Positions 46,320 through 55,466 of a stretch of DNA of 64,000 nucleotides are shown here, piece after piece. This stretch comes from Pseudomonadota bacterium (GTDB lineage: Bacteria; Desulfobacterota; Binatia; Binatales; Binataceae). Each line of letters begins with the position of its first letter. Within the stretch, counting starts at the first letter, position 1. A program made the position numbers and the translations under genes. The notes beneath the pieces were generated by a model that had not been told where the DNA came from, did not search any database, and saw nothing but the letters and a program-made list of their open reading frames with translations. The stretch is from assembly GCA_021323675.1 (NCBI GenBank), contig JAJPKP010000034.1, positions 1-64,000 of the forward strand, read 5' to 3'.

Positions 46320-47810
46320 CTATTGCACCTGCGCAAATCCGGTCTGACCGCATTGCGCATCGTACAGATAATTGAAGCCGAGCAGAGGATAGCGTCCCGT
46401 GTTGACGAAGACATTGGGCTTTTTGATCCACTGCACGTAATCGGGCGCAAGACCCGACGGCTGCTGCCCCTGCGACACCGCCGTGAACGAGTAGGACATC
46501 GCCGGATTCGACACATCACCGGCCGCGATGCTCATCTGCGTGCCGGAGGGAACGAAGTCGTGCGAATCGGCTTTGCGCGGAATCGAAGATCGGGCGAGGT
46601 CGAGGAACATTTCCGATATTCCTACATCGAGTAGAAGGCTGCCGCAAAAGGGCTCTTTAACGATTCCGGGAAACCCGAAGCATCCCGGCATCGTCGCCCA
46701 CTCTCCCGCGGCTTTCGAACTTGGCGACAGCGAAATCATGCTGAACCCCGACGCCGATGCGCTGGTTACTCCCAGGGTCACGCCGTTTTGAGAGAGCGTG
46801 TAGCCCTGCGCTATATCGGTTCCGTCTGCGGCATCGGTCAACTGCAGGAATGCGTTCTGGGCCGGCGAGGCGAACAGGTCGCCGCTCCCGGCATTCTCAC
46901 GATCGAATCCCACTCCCAGGTAGCGAAGGGTAGGTTGAGGCGGATGCTTTTCGCATTCCTTGGTTCGCGAACCGGAGCAATACGCCTTGTCGATCGCGAG
47001 GACTTCGATCGGATGGGTCTGCACAATCGCTCCGCCGGAGAGCTGGATGCTGACTGTGGCCAGATAATAATTGCCGGAGTAGGTATTGCCGCTGCTGTCG
47101 TAGAACTTGACCCCGGGCGCGCCCGGGCCGATTACGTCCGAGGAATTGATATCGCCAATCGGAACGATAGTACCGAGTGAACCGGTGTCGATCGTATAGA
47201 TCTGGAAGTCCGTCGCCTGCGGACTGTTTTTTCCCACCGCGGCGTAAACCTGCAGCGGGTCGGGAACCGTGTCCTGCAGGGGCACCTGGTAGCTTTGAGA
47301 GCCGAACGCCGAACATGGCAGCCGATTCTGTCCCACAATCTGCGTGACGCCTATCGCGGCGCCACCCGCCGGATCCGCGATCCAGGCCTGAAGCGCGATC
47401 GGGTTCGGGAAGTATCCGCCGTTGTACTGGAAGGTTGCCGTGGTCCCGCTGGTGATCTTGAGCGTGGTCGGCGTGATGACGCCCGCCGGCACGCCGTACA
47501 GGTTCACCGTTATCGGATTGCTCGCCGTGGGCGTTAGAGGTGCTCCGCTCGAATCAAATGCCGTCAGATCGACGGTGAACGACGACTGCGCCGCACTCAA
47601 AGAGGGCGCGGTTGGATTGTTCAGCGTCACCGCCGCCGGCGAAAAAGTGACCACGCTGGCGGTGGATGTCGGCGTTGCGGTAGGAGTCGGCTGCGCGCCG
47701 GAACCGCCTCCGCCGCCGCATCCCGCGGCCAGCAAAACGAGAGCGGCTGCCGGCGTCAGGCCGTACCGAAGCAACATCCGTAGCGCGCGTATCGTCCTCA
47801 AATCGGCCAC
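46320..47810 (-). CDS. DUF3443-family lipoprotein
   Basis: A 496-residue product with a lipobox (ALVLLAAGC) followed by a glycine run and a threonine-rich linker. The rest matches DUF3443 in layout: CSAFGSQSYQVPLQDTVPDPL-like opening (in part CSAFGSQSYQ), DFQIYTIDTGSLGTIVP, YLGVGFDREN, and LLDVGISEMFLDL near the end. The function of the family is unknown. GTG 47810 has AAGGAAGAG at good distance; ATG 47777 and the longer frame to 47876 are alternatives. It lies 23 bases upstream of the S53 peptidase gene, so the two are probably one operon for secreted proteins. Confidence 0.78.
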   Translation of the reverse strand: MADLRTIRALRMLLRYGLTPAAALVLLAAGCGGGGGSGAQPTPTATPTSTASVVTFSPAAVTLNNPTAPSLSAAQSSFTVDLTAFDSSGAPLTPTASNPITVNLYGVPAGVITPTTLKITSGTTATFQYNGGYFPNPIALQAWIADPAGGAAIGVTQIVGQNRLPCSAFGSQSYQVPLQDTVPDPLQVYAAVGKNSPQATDFQIYTIDTGSLGTIVPIGDINSSDVIGPGAPGVKFYDSSGNTYSGNYYLATVSIQLSGGAIVQTHPIEVLAIDKAYCSGSRTKECEKHPPQPTLRYLGVGFDRENAGSGDLFASPAQNAFLQLTDAADGTDIAQGYTLSQNGVTLGVTSASASGFSMISLSPSSKAAGEWATMPGCFGFPGIVKEPFCGSLLLDVGISEMFLDLARSSIPRKADSHDFVPSGTQMSIAAGDVSNPAMSYSFTAVSQGQQPSGLAPDYVQWIKKPNVFVNTGRYPLLGFNYLYDAQCGQTGFAQVQ

Positions 47811-47963
47811 CTCACCATCTCTTCCTTGGCCATTCCCAAGGTTTGTCCCTGTACCAGACGCTTTCGCGCGCCGCATTATTCGACGTCAAGTCTACAAATG
47901 TCAACGAACACCTGTTAATGAGGGGTTAAATCGAGCGATGACGACGAGGCTTTCGCTGCGCGG

Positions 47964-48611
47964 CTACGCGCGACGCGATGCGGCTCGGCCCAGCCTCGCC
48001 TGCGCGAGGATCGCGGCCACCACGCGTCTAACCGTATCGCGCGCGTCCCGGGGGCTGCGCCCATAGTGCCGGCGCAGGGTCTCCCACGACGGCCACGCCA
48101 GCACCATATGGAGGGCATCGAGCAATTTGCGCCTTTCGGCGGCGGAGAACGTATCTATTTCCGGCCTGAGTGCCTGATAGACCATCTCGCGGGCCTCCTT
48201 GCGGGCCCTGGCCTGGCTCTTTGCGATCTCCGCCGAGTACGGCTCATGAACCTGAGTGGCTCGCCTGAAAGGTGTTATACCTTCGAGCATCCGGGTCTGG
48301 CGTTCGATCAGCAGCTCCACCCGGCGATTGAAGGGCAACCCGGGCGGCGGAGGATCGCCGAGCAGTTTTCGCCCATACTCTTCGAGCTGAAGGACCACGG
48401 GACGCCGCAGCGACTCCTTGTCGCGGAAGTATCTGAACACCAGGGCGCGCGACAGCCCGGTTTCGCGCGCAACCTGGTCGGCCGTCGGATCGAGCACGCC
48501 GCGGCGTACGAGGCTTATGATCGCGGCTACGATGCGCCGGCTGCTATCGAGCCGCCGCGCGGTGCGACCATCGATCGCTCTCGCATCCGTGGGCATCGTC
48601 TTTTTGGGCAT
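47964..48611 (-). CDS. TetR-family transcriptional regulator
   Basis: A 215-residue regulator. The N-terminal DNA-binding domain spans about residues 20-70: IVAAIISLVRRGVLDPTADQ, then ARETGLSRALVFRYFRDKESL, with the usual YF pair. The C-terminal ligand-binding domain is helical and ends in an arginine-rich tail. It lies between a lipoprotein operon on the same strand and a divergent DUF4239 gene, whose promoter region it may control. The ligand is unknown. Confidence 0.9.
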   Translation of the reverse strand: MPKKTMPTDARAIDGRTARRLDSSRRIVAAIISLVRRGVLDPTADQVARETGLSRALVFRYFRDKESLRRPVVLQLEEYGRKLLGDPPPPGLPFNRRVELLIERQTRMLEGITPFRRATQVHEPYSAEIAKSQARARKEAREMVYQALRPEIDTFSAAERRKLLDALHMVLAWPSWETLRRHYGRSPRDARDTVRRVVAAILAQARLGRAASRRA

Positions 48612-48813
48612 TCAGGTTTCCTGGGTTGAGGAATGGAAAGGAGCCTGACTCTCTCGATTGGCTATGTAATGGCGTGGCCCTGAGATATTTACATCGAGAA
48701 AAGCAAATCCCATTGGATCGAGGGGCTGGCGCGGTCATAATGCGACCACCGAGATGGTGTAGATTCGCATCGGCGCGCGCTTAGTATAGCAGGACCCAAA
48801 AGAAGAGCGAGCA

Positions 48814-49653
48814 ATGATCAACGATTGGATTTACAACAATCCCACATGGCTCTGGGGAAGTTTGCTTGTGATCGTCTTCTCCGGCGTGGCGGGATTAGGC
48901 CTTCTGATTTTTCATCGCGCCGTCCACGTGGATCTTCGCCGCGCTCACAATGATCTGGCCGGGTTTATCGTCGCGGTTATCAGTGTCACCTATGCCGTCC
49001 TGCTCGCGTTTATCGCGGTGGCGACCTGGGAATCCTTCAGCCATGCTCAGGATATCGTCGATAACGAGGCCGACTACGTCGGAAGCATCTACCGCGACAC
49101 GCAGGGTCTTCCGCCCGCGATGGGCCAGGCGATTCGCGACGATCTGCAACAATACATCCGGACCGTGGTGGACCAGGAATGGCCGGTCCAGCGCGAAGGC
49201 CTGACGCCGGAGCAGGGGTGGGTTCCGCTGCGCAAGCTCCACTCGGCAATCGTGACGATGCAACCGCAGACGATGGGAGAAGAAGTGATACAGGCCGAGC
49301 TGCTCAGGGCCCTCAACGAGCTTTACGCCGCCCGCGCCAGCCGCCTGTCCGCCGTCGAAGGTCACATCCCTGACGTGGTCTGGTCGATCATATTTATCGG
49401 CGGAGCGCTGACCACCGGTTTCACTTACCTGTTCGGATTTCATGATTTTCGATTGCACCTTGTAATGACGATGGCGGTTGCCGCCTCGCTGTCGCTGGTG
49501 GTCGTGCTGATCATCGCGCTCGATTGGCCATTCCGCGGCGAGGTCAGCATCACACCCCAGGCTTTTGTCAAAACCGAACGTTCCTGGTCCAATTTGCCGT
49601 TCAGCAATTCCTCGAGTCAGCCGGCCCTCCCGCCGCAAACCCGGAGAGATTGA
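48814..49653 (+). CDS. DUF4239 (bestrophin-like) membrane protein
   Basis: A 279-residue inner-membrane protein with helices near residues 12-32, 52-72, 185-205 and 213-235. The motif DLRRAHNDLAGFIVAVISVTYAVLLAF (in part NDLAGFIVAVISVTYAVLL) and VDNEADYVGSIYRD are typical of DUF4239. A soluble helical region separates the two helix pairs. Function is unknown; a channel role has been suggested from bestrophin likeness. It is one base upstream of the short-chain dehydrogenase gene, and a TetR gene diverges from it. Confidence 0.85.
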   Translation: MINDWIYNNPTWLWGSLLVIVFSGVAGLGLLIFHRAVHVDLRRAHNDLAGFIVAVISVTYAVLLAFIAVATWESFSHAQDIVDNEADYVGSIYRDTQGLPPAMGQAIRDDLQQYIRTVVDQEWPVQREGLTPEQGWVPLRKLHSAIVTMQPQTMGEEVIQAELLRALNELYAARASRLSAVEGHIPDVVWSIIFIGGALTTGFTYLFGFHDFRLHLVMTMAVAASLSLVVVLIIALDWPFRGEVSITPQAFVKTERSWSNLPFSNSSSQPALPPQTRRD

Positions 49654-49654
49654 A

Positions 49655-50434
49655 GTGGAACCGATTAGAAAGCTCGATCGATCAGTAAAAGGCCGCGCGG
49701 TCCTTGTGACCGGCGCCGCGAGCGGGATGGGACGAGCCACCGCGCACCTGTTCGCGCAGGAAGGAGCGATGGTGGCCGTCACCGATGTGAATGAAAAGGG
49801 AGTCGCCGCGGTGGTCGACGAAATTCGCGCCGCCGGCGGCAAAGCGGAAGGATGGCGCCTTGATGTGCTCGATCGCACCGATATCAAGCGCGTGGTTGAT
49901 GAAGTCGCGGCCCGTTTCGGCCGGCTCGACATCCTCATCAACAACGCCGGCTTCGGCGCGTTTCGGCGTATCGATGAAGACGGCTACGACGCTGTCTGGG
50001 AGAAGGCGCTTTCAGGTTTGCTGACGGCCCAGCAGTTATTGATTCGCGCGGCGCTGCCTTACCTCCGCAAATCCGATGCCGCCCGGATCGTCAATATCGC
50101 TTCCACCGAGGGCCTCGGCGCAACCCCGGGAGACAGCCCTTACGTGGTGGCCAAGACCGGCGTGATCGGACTCACGCACGCACTGGCAGTTGACCTCGGT
50201 CCGGAAGGCATTACCGTTAACTGCATCTGCCCCGGACCGATACGCACCGCGCTGACCGCCGATATTCCGGACGAACACAAAACGATTTTCGCCAAGCGGC
50301 GTACGGCGCTGAAACGTTACGGCTACCCCGAAGAAGTCGCACATATCACCTTCAGCCTCTGTCTTCCCGCGGCGTCGTACCTCACGGGCGCGGTGATCCC
50401 GGTTGACGGCGGCTTGACTATCAGAAACGCGTAA
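49655..50434 (+). CDS. Short-chain dehydrogenase/reductase
   Basis: A 259-residue SDR. The cofactor motif is VTGAASGMGRATA, the structural NNAG motif is LINNAGFGAF, and the catalytic Ser and Tyr-Lys pair appear in NIASTEG and SPYVVAKTGVIG. The acidic residue after strand two (VTDVNEKG) favours NAD. The start is GTG 49655, one base after the DUF4239 stop, with CGGAGAG upstream; the frame extending to 49565 overlaps that gene. Its substrate is likely a hydroxyacyl or alcohol compound, given the acyl-CoA genes nearby. Confidence 0.93.
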   Translation: MEPIRKLDRSVKGRAVLVTGAASGMGRATAHLFAQEGAMVAVTDVNEKGVAAVVDEIRAAGGKAEGWRLDVLDRTDIKRVVDEVAARFGRLDILINNAGFGAFRRIDEDGYDAVWEKALSGLLTAQQLLIRAALPYLRKSDAARIVNIASTEGLGATPGDSPYVVAKTGVIGLTHALAVDLGPEGITVNCICPGPIRTALTADIPDEHKTIFAKRRTALKRYGYPEEVAHITFSLCLPAASYLTGAVIPVDGGLTIRNA

Positions 50435-50555
50435 CGAAGCCCGGGGGTGTGCTCCTGTCGGCTTTGGTGTCCTATTGTCTGTTCTGCTTCTTGCGCAGCC
50501 GGCCGAATTTGAAGTTAACTTGACCTACGACGAAATCCGCGCGGGGAGGCACACG

Positions 50556-50951
50556 ATGAGCGCATCGGAAAATAAACAACTCGTGCGAGGCTTCTTTGCC
50601 GATATCGGCAAGGGCGACATCGAATCGGCACTGGCGCGACTGGCGGATGATTTTCGCTTCACGCTGATCGGCACCACCAAGCTGTCGGGCGTGTGCAACA
50701 GCAAGAAGGAGTTCGTGGACCGAATCATGGCGCCGCTGGGGGCGGAGCTCGAAGGCCCGCTGGTGATCACGCCTGATAATTTCGTCGCGGAAGATGAATT
50801 CGTCGTGGTGCAATCGCGCGGGCGGTCCACCACCCGCAAAGGAGTGCCGTACAACAACAGCTATTGCCAGGTGTTCCGAATCTCGGACAACAAGATCCGG
50901 GAGATGACGGAATATCTGGATACCGAACTGGTTACCAGGGCTTTCGGCTAG
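50556..50951 (+). CDS. NTF2/SnoaL-like protein
   Basis: A 131-residue product of the NTF2-like cone fold: NKQLVRGFFADIGKGDIESAL followed (in part) by LARLADDFRFTLIG, then beta strands with EDEFVVVQSRGRST and the ending KIREMTEYLDTELV. Such proteins act as isomerases or cyclases on small ligands, or as unidentified binding proteins. GGGGAGG lies eight bases before ATG 50556; the longer frame from 50475 has no clear start signal. It is downstream of the SDR gene. Confidence 0.83.
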   Translation: MSASENKQLVRGFFADIGKGDIESALARLADDFRFTLIGTTKLSGVCNSKKEFVDRIMAPLGAELEGPLVITPDNFVAEDEFVVVQSRGRSTTRKGVPYNNSYCQVFRISDNKIREMTEYLDTELVTRAFG

Positions 50952-50986
50952 CGGGCGGCGACTCAGCGCGACGGTCGTCCGCGAGC

Positions 50987-52222
50987 CTACAACTCGACAT
51001 CGCCCTTCAGCATCCGCTGCACCACGGTGCGATTGAGGATTTCGTTGGTTCCGTCGGCAACGTTTACGATCCGGAGCGAATGCCAGGCGTGATAAAGCCC
51101 GACCTCGTTCGTGAAACCCAGAGCTCCGTGCGTCTGCATCGCGCGATCGACGGCACGAAAGCCGGCCTGCACTGAATAGGCCTTGGTCATCGACAGTTCC
51201 TTTACCGCCTGCTGTCCCTGGTCCAACAGCATCGCGGAGTTCAGCCCCATCAGATGGGCGGCGTGCAGCTCGGCGGCGGACTCCGCCAGGGGGAAGGTCA
51301 CGCCCTGGTAATCGGAGATCGGACGGCCGAAAGCCTCGCGTATCTGTGAGTACTCGAGCGCACGCTCGAGCGCCCATCGCCCATAACCGACGGCGCGCGC
51401 GGAATTGTAAATTCGCCCAAGCGAGACACCGTACAGCGCCGCCTCGAAGCCGCGATTGAGTTCGCCGACGAGCTGCCATCGCTCCACGTAAACGTCATCG
51501 AGTCGAATCTCCGCTTCGTCGCCTCCGATATGGCCGAACAGGCGAATCACCCTCTGCACTTCAAACCCCGGCGACGCGGTCGGCACAAGAAAGGCGGAGA
51601 TACCGCCTTTGCGCGCCGATGCCATCTTGGGATCGGTCACGGCGAACACGATGCAGTAGTCGGCGATCGGCGCATTGGTCGTCCAGATTTTGCGCCCCGA
51701 GATGCGCCATCCGTCGCCCTCGGGCACCGCGCGGGTAGCCAGCGCGGCGGCATCTGAACCCGCGCCGGGCTCCGAGAGCCCGAAGCACATCGACGCCTCG
51801 CCCGCCATCATCGGGCCCAGGATACGCTCCTGCGCCTGTTTGGTTGTGTGTTCGAGCAGCCGGCTCGGGCCGAATGCCCAATGGCTGATGACATAGAGCA
51901 TCAGCCAGTTCTGCGGTCCGCATAGCCGGAACAGTTCTTCCCATCCCACGTAATAGGCGAGATGACCCAGCCCGCCGCCGCCGAGCGCCTGCGGAACGCA
52001 CATCGCGTAAAAGCCGGCTTTGGCGGCGGCGCGGCGCACCTCACCGATAAGCGCGACCGCCTCGTCCGAAAACCTTCCGTCCTCGCGATAAAGCCGGCGC
52101 GAGTCTTCGAGCAGGGCGCGATGTTTCTCGTGGCGCGGCAACACTTCGGCGCGCGCGAACGCGATGAGCCCGTCACGCGCCTCGCGGACCTCCGCCGGCA
52201 ATTCAACGGCGATTGCGGACAT
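50987..52222 (-). CDS. Acyl-CoA dehydrogenase
   Basis: A 411-residue FAD flavoprotein that dehydrogenates an acyl-CoA at the alpha-beta carbons. FAD- and substrate-binding stretches include MCFGLSEPGAGSDAAAL and KIWTTNAPIADYCIVF, and the C-terminal domain has YSQIREAFGRPISDYQGV and VADGTNEILNRTVV. The catalytic base position is not obvious by eye. The start is ATG 52222 (MSAIAVELPAE) after GGAG; the frame upstream adds unlike residues. It is divergent from the enoyl-CoA hydratase gene, and both would serve successive steps of acyl-CoA breakdown. Confidence 0.92.
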   Translation of the reverse strand: MSAIAVELPAEVREARDGLIAFARAEVLPRHEKHRALLEDSRRLYREDGRFSDEAVALIGEVRRAAAKAGFYAMCVPQALGGGGLGHLAYYVGWEELFRLCGPQNWLMLYVISHWAFGPSRLLEHTTKQAQERILGPMMAGEASMCFGLSEPGAGSDAAALATRAVPEGDGWRISGRKIWTTNAPIADYCIVFAVTDPKMASARKGGISAFLVPTASPGFEVQRVIRLFGHIGGDEAEIRLDDVYVERWQLVGELNRGFEAALYGVSLGRIYNSARAVGYGRWALERALEYSQIREAFGRPISDYQGVTFPLAESAAELHAAHLMGLNSAMLLDQGQQAVKELSMTKAYSVQAGFRAVDRAMQTHGALGFTNEVGLYHAWHSLRIVNVADGTNEILNRTVVQRMLKGDVEL

Positions 52223-52392
52223 ATCGGGAACTCCGCTCCATTTCAGGATCTCGCCTCGCGTGTACACCCGTGTCCGCGAGTTTGCAAATCAGGCCCAAAT
52301 TCCGCCGCAATCGCGCAACGAAACAAGGCGCAGACGCGCGCCGGTTGCCAGTGTCGCGCCCCTGCGACAATGTTGCGATGAGGGAAACCGCC

Positions 52393-53151
52393 ATGAAGGT
52401 CATCTTCGAAAAGCGAGGTCCGATCGCCTACGTAACGATCAACCGGCCGGAGCGGCTCAACGCCTGCGATTTCGAAACCTATGGCCGCCTGACCGAGATA
52501 TGGACGGAGTTTCGCGATGACGCCGCGCTGCGCGTCGCGATCTTCACCGGCGCCGGCGATCGAGCCTTCTGCGCCGGCAGCGATATCAAGTCCAATTACG
52601 TGGAAAAAATCGGAAGAGAAGGCGCCCGCACACCGTATCCCGTGATGCTCGAACTGACCAAACCCATCATCGCCGCAATCAACGGCCACGCGAACGGCGG
52701 CGGACTCGAACAGGCGCTCGCCTGCGATATCCGCGTCGCCGCGGAACATGCCCAGTTCGGCCTTGGAGAGGTGCGTCTCGGATGGCTGCCCGGCGGCGGA
52801 GGGACGCAACGCCTGCCGCGGCTCATCCCCCTTGGCCGTGCGCTGGAAATGCTTTACACGGGAAAGCGAATCGACGCCCATGAGGCGCTCAGGCTGGGAC
52901 TGGCCGATTACGTGGTGCCGATGCATCAACTGATGGCGAAGTGCGAGGAAATAGCATCCGAGATCTGCAAGAGCGCGCCGCTGGCGGTTCAAAAGATAAA
53001 GGAAGTCGCCCTGCGAGGGCTGGACCTGCCCCTGCGCGAGGGGTTGCGCCTGGAACACGAGGCTTATGATTGGCTGAATACGACCGAAGATGCGCGCGAG
53101 GGCGCACTCGCTTTTGCCGAAAAGCGGCCGCCCGCCTGGCGCGGCAGGTAG
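52393..53151 (+). CDS. Enoyl-CoA hydratase/isomerase family protein
   Basis: A 252-residue crotonase-fold protein. The oxyanion-hole motifs are FCAGSDIKSN and INGHANGGGLEQALACDIRV, and the active-site region is FGLGEVRLGWLPGGGGTQRLPR, containing the first catalytic Glu in GEVRLG. The start is ATG 52393 with AGGGAA upstream; ATG 52378 is an alternative. It may hydrate an enoyl-CoA produced by the divergent acyl-CoA dehydrogenase. Confidence 0.92.
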   Translation: MKVIFEKRGPIAYVTINRPERLNACDFETYGRLTEIWTEFRDDAALRVAIFTGAGDRAFCAGSDIKSNYVEKIGREGARTPYPVMLELTKPIIAAINGHANGGGLEQALACDIRVAAEHAQFGLGEVRLGWLPGGGGTQRLPRLIPLGRALEMLYTGKRIDAHEALRLGLADYVVPMHQLMAKCEEIASEICKSAPLAVQKIKEVALRGLDLPLREGLRLEHEAYDWLNTTEDAREGALAFAEKRPPAWRGR

Positions 53152-53153
53152 CG

Positions 53154-53169
53154 TGGCCGGCTTCTTGCT
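53154..53169 (+). promoter_or_regulatory. Possible sigma-54 promoter upstream of the glycosyltransferase
   Basis: TGGCCGGCTTCTTGCT has the invariant GG and GC of sigma-54 promoters ten bases apart and TTGCT at -12, but AC after TGGC is replaced by CG. Transcription would begin near 53180, about 56 nt before the glycosyltransferase start. It begins two bases after the hydratase stop. It may be chance. Confidence 0.35.
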
Positions 53170-53235
53170 CGACTCTGTTGCGATATGAAAACTAGCCGAA
53201 ATCCGTGAAGAATCGGTTTACGTTTCGAGGTAGCG

Positions 53236-54387
53236 ATGCCGCAAAAGCAGCAGGATAAGGAGCCCGCAGTGCGCACAGATCAACAAAAGGCGCGTCCCAA
53301 TAACCCCCCCTCCGGAGTTCGCCCGGCGCGCGCCTCCCGGCCCCTTCGAATCGCGCAGTTAGGGCCGCTCTATGAGCGAATTCCGCCGAACCTCTACGGC
53401 GGCACCGAGCGCGTCGTTTCTTATCTGACCGAGGAACTGGTGCGGCGCGGGCACGACGTGACCCTCTTCGCCTCAGGAGACTCCATCACTTCCGCCAGGC
53501 TCGTCTCGGGCTATCCGCGATCGCTGCGCCTTGCCGGCTTGTCCGGCTCCGCCGTCGGACCCGGGCTGCATTTGCCGATGCTCGCGGATGTTTACGAGAA
53601 CGGCGCCCGCTTCGACGTAATCCATTCGCACGTCGATTACTGGTGCTTTCCGTTCGTGCGGCTGTGCCCAACGCCGACCGTCGTCACGATGCATGGTCGG
53701 CTGGACGTCGAGTCGCTGCGTCCGATCTATGAGCGCTTCACCCACGTACCGCTTGTTTCGATCAGCAATTCGCAGCGAACCCCCCTGCCCTTCATGAACT
53801 GGGTGGGCACCGCGTACCACGGCCTGCCGCCGGATCTGCTCAAGTACAATCCGAATCCCGGCAAGTACCTCGCGTTCCTGGGCAGAATCTGTCCCGAAAA
53901 GCGCGTGGACATCGCGATCGACGTGGCGCGCAAGGCGGGCATCCCCCTCAAAATCGCCGCCAAGGTTGACCCGGTCGACCAGGAGTACTTCGAGGAAGTC
54001 ATCAAGCCAAAGCTCGCGCCTCCCGATATCGAACATATCGGCGAGATCGCCGAGCACGAGAAGAGCGACTTCATGGGAGACGCGATCGCGCTCCTGTTCA
54101 CGATCGATTGGCCCGAGCCGTTCGGGCTTGCGATGATCGAGGCTTTCGCCTGCGGCGCCCCGGTGATCACGCGGCCGTGCGGATCGGTGCCCGAGATCGT
54201 GACCCACGGCAAAACCGGACTGATCGCATCCTCGACCGAAGATCTGGTGGCCGCCGTGAAGCGGGTGGGAGAGCTTTCGCGCGCCGATTGCCGCGCGGAA
54301 TTCGAAGCGCGCTTTACGACCGCCCATATGGCCGAACGGTATGAGGAGTTCTACGCGAAGCTGTTGGCCGTGAAGAACGGGGCCTGA
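53236..54387 (+). CDS. GT4-family glycosyltransferase
   Basis: A 383-residue GT-B glycosyltransferase. The N-terminal domain opens with IAQLGPLYERIPPNLYGGTERVV (in part PPNLYGGTERVVSYL) and the C-terminal nucleotide-sugar domain has LAFLGRICPEKRVDIAI and EPFGLAMIEAFACGAPVI, with the conserved Glu pair of the family. Donor and acceptor are unknown; trehalose, glycolipid or polysaccharide roles are possible. No related sugar genes lie adjacent. The start has GAGG about eight bases before ATG 53236. Confidence 0.9.
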   Translation: MPQKQQDKEPAVRTDQQKARPNNPPSGVRPARASRPLRIAQLGPLYERIPPNLYGGTERVVSYLTEELVRRGHDVTLFASGDSITSARLVSGYPRSLRLAGLSGSAVGPGLHLPMLADVYENGARFDVIHSHVDYWCFPFVRLCPTPTVVTMHGRLDVESLRPIYERFTHVPLVSISNSQRTPLPFMNWVGTAYHGLPPDLLKYNPNPGKYLAFLGRICPEKRVDIAIDVARKAGIPLKIAAKVDPVDQEYFEEVIKPKLAPPDIEHIGEIAEHEKSDFMGDAIALLFTIDWPEPFGLAMIEAFACGAPVITRPCGSVPEIVTHGKTGLIASSTEDLVAAVKRVGELSRADCRAEFEARFTTAHMAERYEEFYAKLLAVKNGA

Positions 54388-54470
54388 CCGGCAATCCCCA
54401 CCCTGCGGCGAAGTTGCGCGGCATTCGAAACCGCGAATATGCTGGTCATCAACTGGTGGGGAATCGGCCG

Positions 54471-54725
54471 ATGTTCGAAGACGAGACAGTTGACGTCAAA
54501 TGCCCTAAATGCGGCGCGATAAACACGCTGCTGGTGCGCGAGTTCGAGGAGCGCAACGAGGCGCATTTCGCCTGTGAAAGCTGCAAGACCAGTGTGAAGG
54601 TCGAGGGCAGCGAATTTCATGCGCGGCTTGCGGAGCTTCGCCGGGAAGTGGAGGAACTCGAACGCGAAGCCGGCCGCTCGCCAAAAAAACCGCGCCGTCC
54701 CCGCAAAGGCGATTATCAGATCTGA
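54471..54725 (+). CDS. Small zinc-ribbon protein
   Basis: An 84-residue product with two CxxC pairs (VKCPKCGA and ACESCKTS), spaced as a zinc ribbon, followed by a helix LAELRREVEELEREAG and a lysine/arginine-rich tail. It may bind nucleic acid or serve as a small regulatory protein. ATG 54471 is preferred over the longer frame from 54414. It lies between the glycosyltransferase and HAD genes on the same strand. Confidence 0.75.
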   Translation: MFEDETVDVKCPKCGAINTLLVREFEERNEAHFACESCKTSVKVEGSEFHARLAELRREVEELEREAGRSPKKPRRPRKGDYQI

Positions 54726-54779
54726 TGCGCGCGTCCTCCGGTCCCGCCGTTTTGCGATGAACCGAAAGAGCCTTTCACT

Positions 54780-55424
54780 GTGAGTATCGAAGCTGTCATA
54801 TGGGACTTCGGCGGCGTCTTTACCACGTCGCCCTTCGAGGCCTTCAACCGCTACGAAAGCGAGCGGGGACTGCCCCGCGATTTCATCCGGACCGTCAATT
54901 CCACGAACCCGCACTCGAATGCGTGGGCGATGTTCGAATGCTCGCGAATCGATGCGCGCGAGTTCGACACAAGGTTCCTCGAGGAATCGACCGCTCTCGG
55001 CCATCCCGTGCGCGGCGCCGATATCCTGCCCCTGCTCTCGGGCGATCTCCGGCCGCGGATGGTTCAGGCCCTGCTCGCGTGCAAGGAGCGCTTCAAGGTC
55101 GGATGCATCACGAACAACGTGATTCACGGACACGGGCCCGTGATGGCCGGGAATGCGGACGGCGCGCGGCGCGCGGACGACGTGATGCGGCATTTCGACG
55201 CCATTATCGAAAGCTCCAAAACCGGCATCCGCAAGCCCGATCCCAGGATCTACGTCATGATGTGCGAGCGGCTGGAGGTGGCCCCGAACTCCTGCGTCTA
55301 TCTCGACGACCTCGGCATCAATTGCAAACCGGCGGCCCAGCTCGGGATGACCGCAATCAAGGTGATAAGCGAGGATCAGGCGCTGGCCGATCTGGAGACC
55401 GCAACCGGGCTGCGCTTGCGGTAA
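54780..55424 (+). CDS. HAD-superfamily hydrolase, ACAD10/epoxide-hydrolase N-domain type
   Basis: A 214-residue HAD protein starting SIEAVIWDFGGVFTT. The nucleophile Asp is at residue 9, but the residue two after it, an Asp acid/base in HAD phosphatases, is Gly. This DFGGV form is typical of the ACAD10 N-terminal domain and of soluble epoxide hydrolase N-domains, so phosphatase activity is doubtful. The C-terminal motif VYLDDLGINCKPAAQLGM binds metal. The start is GTG 54780. Confidence 0.88.
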   Translation: MSIEAVIWDFGGVFTTSPFEAFNRYESERGLPRDFIRTVNSTNPHSNAWAMFECSRIDAREFDTRFLEESTALGHPVRGADILPLLSGDLRPRMVQALLACKERFKVGCITNNVIHGHGPVMAGNADGARRADDVMRHFDAIIESSKTGIRKPDPRIYVMMCERLEVAPNSCVYLDDLGINCKPAAQLGMTAIKVISEDQALADLETATGLRLR

Positions 55425-55466
55425 ATCACCGACGGACCCGCTCGCCCACATGAGAAAGCCTGGCTG

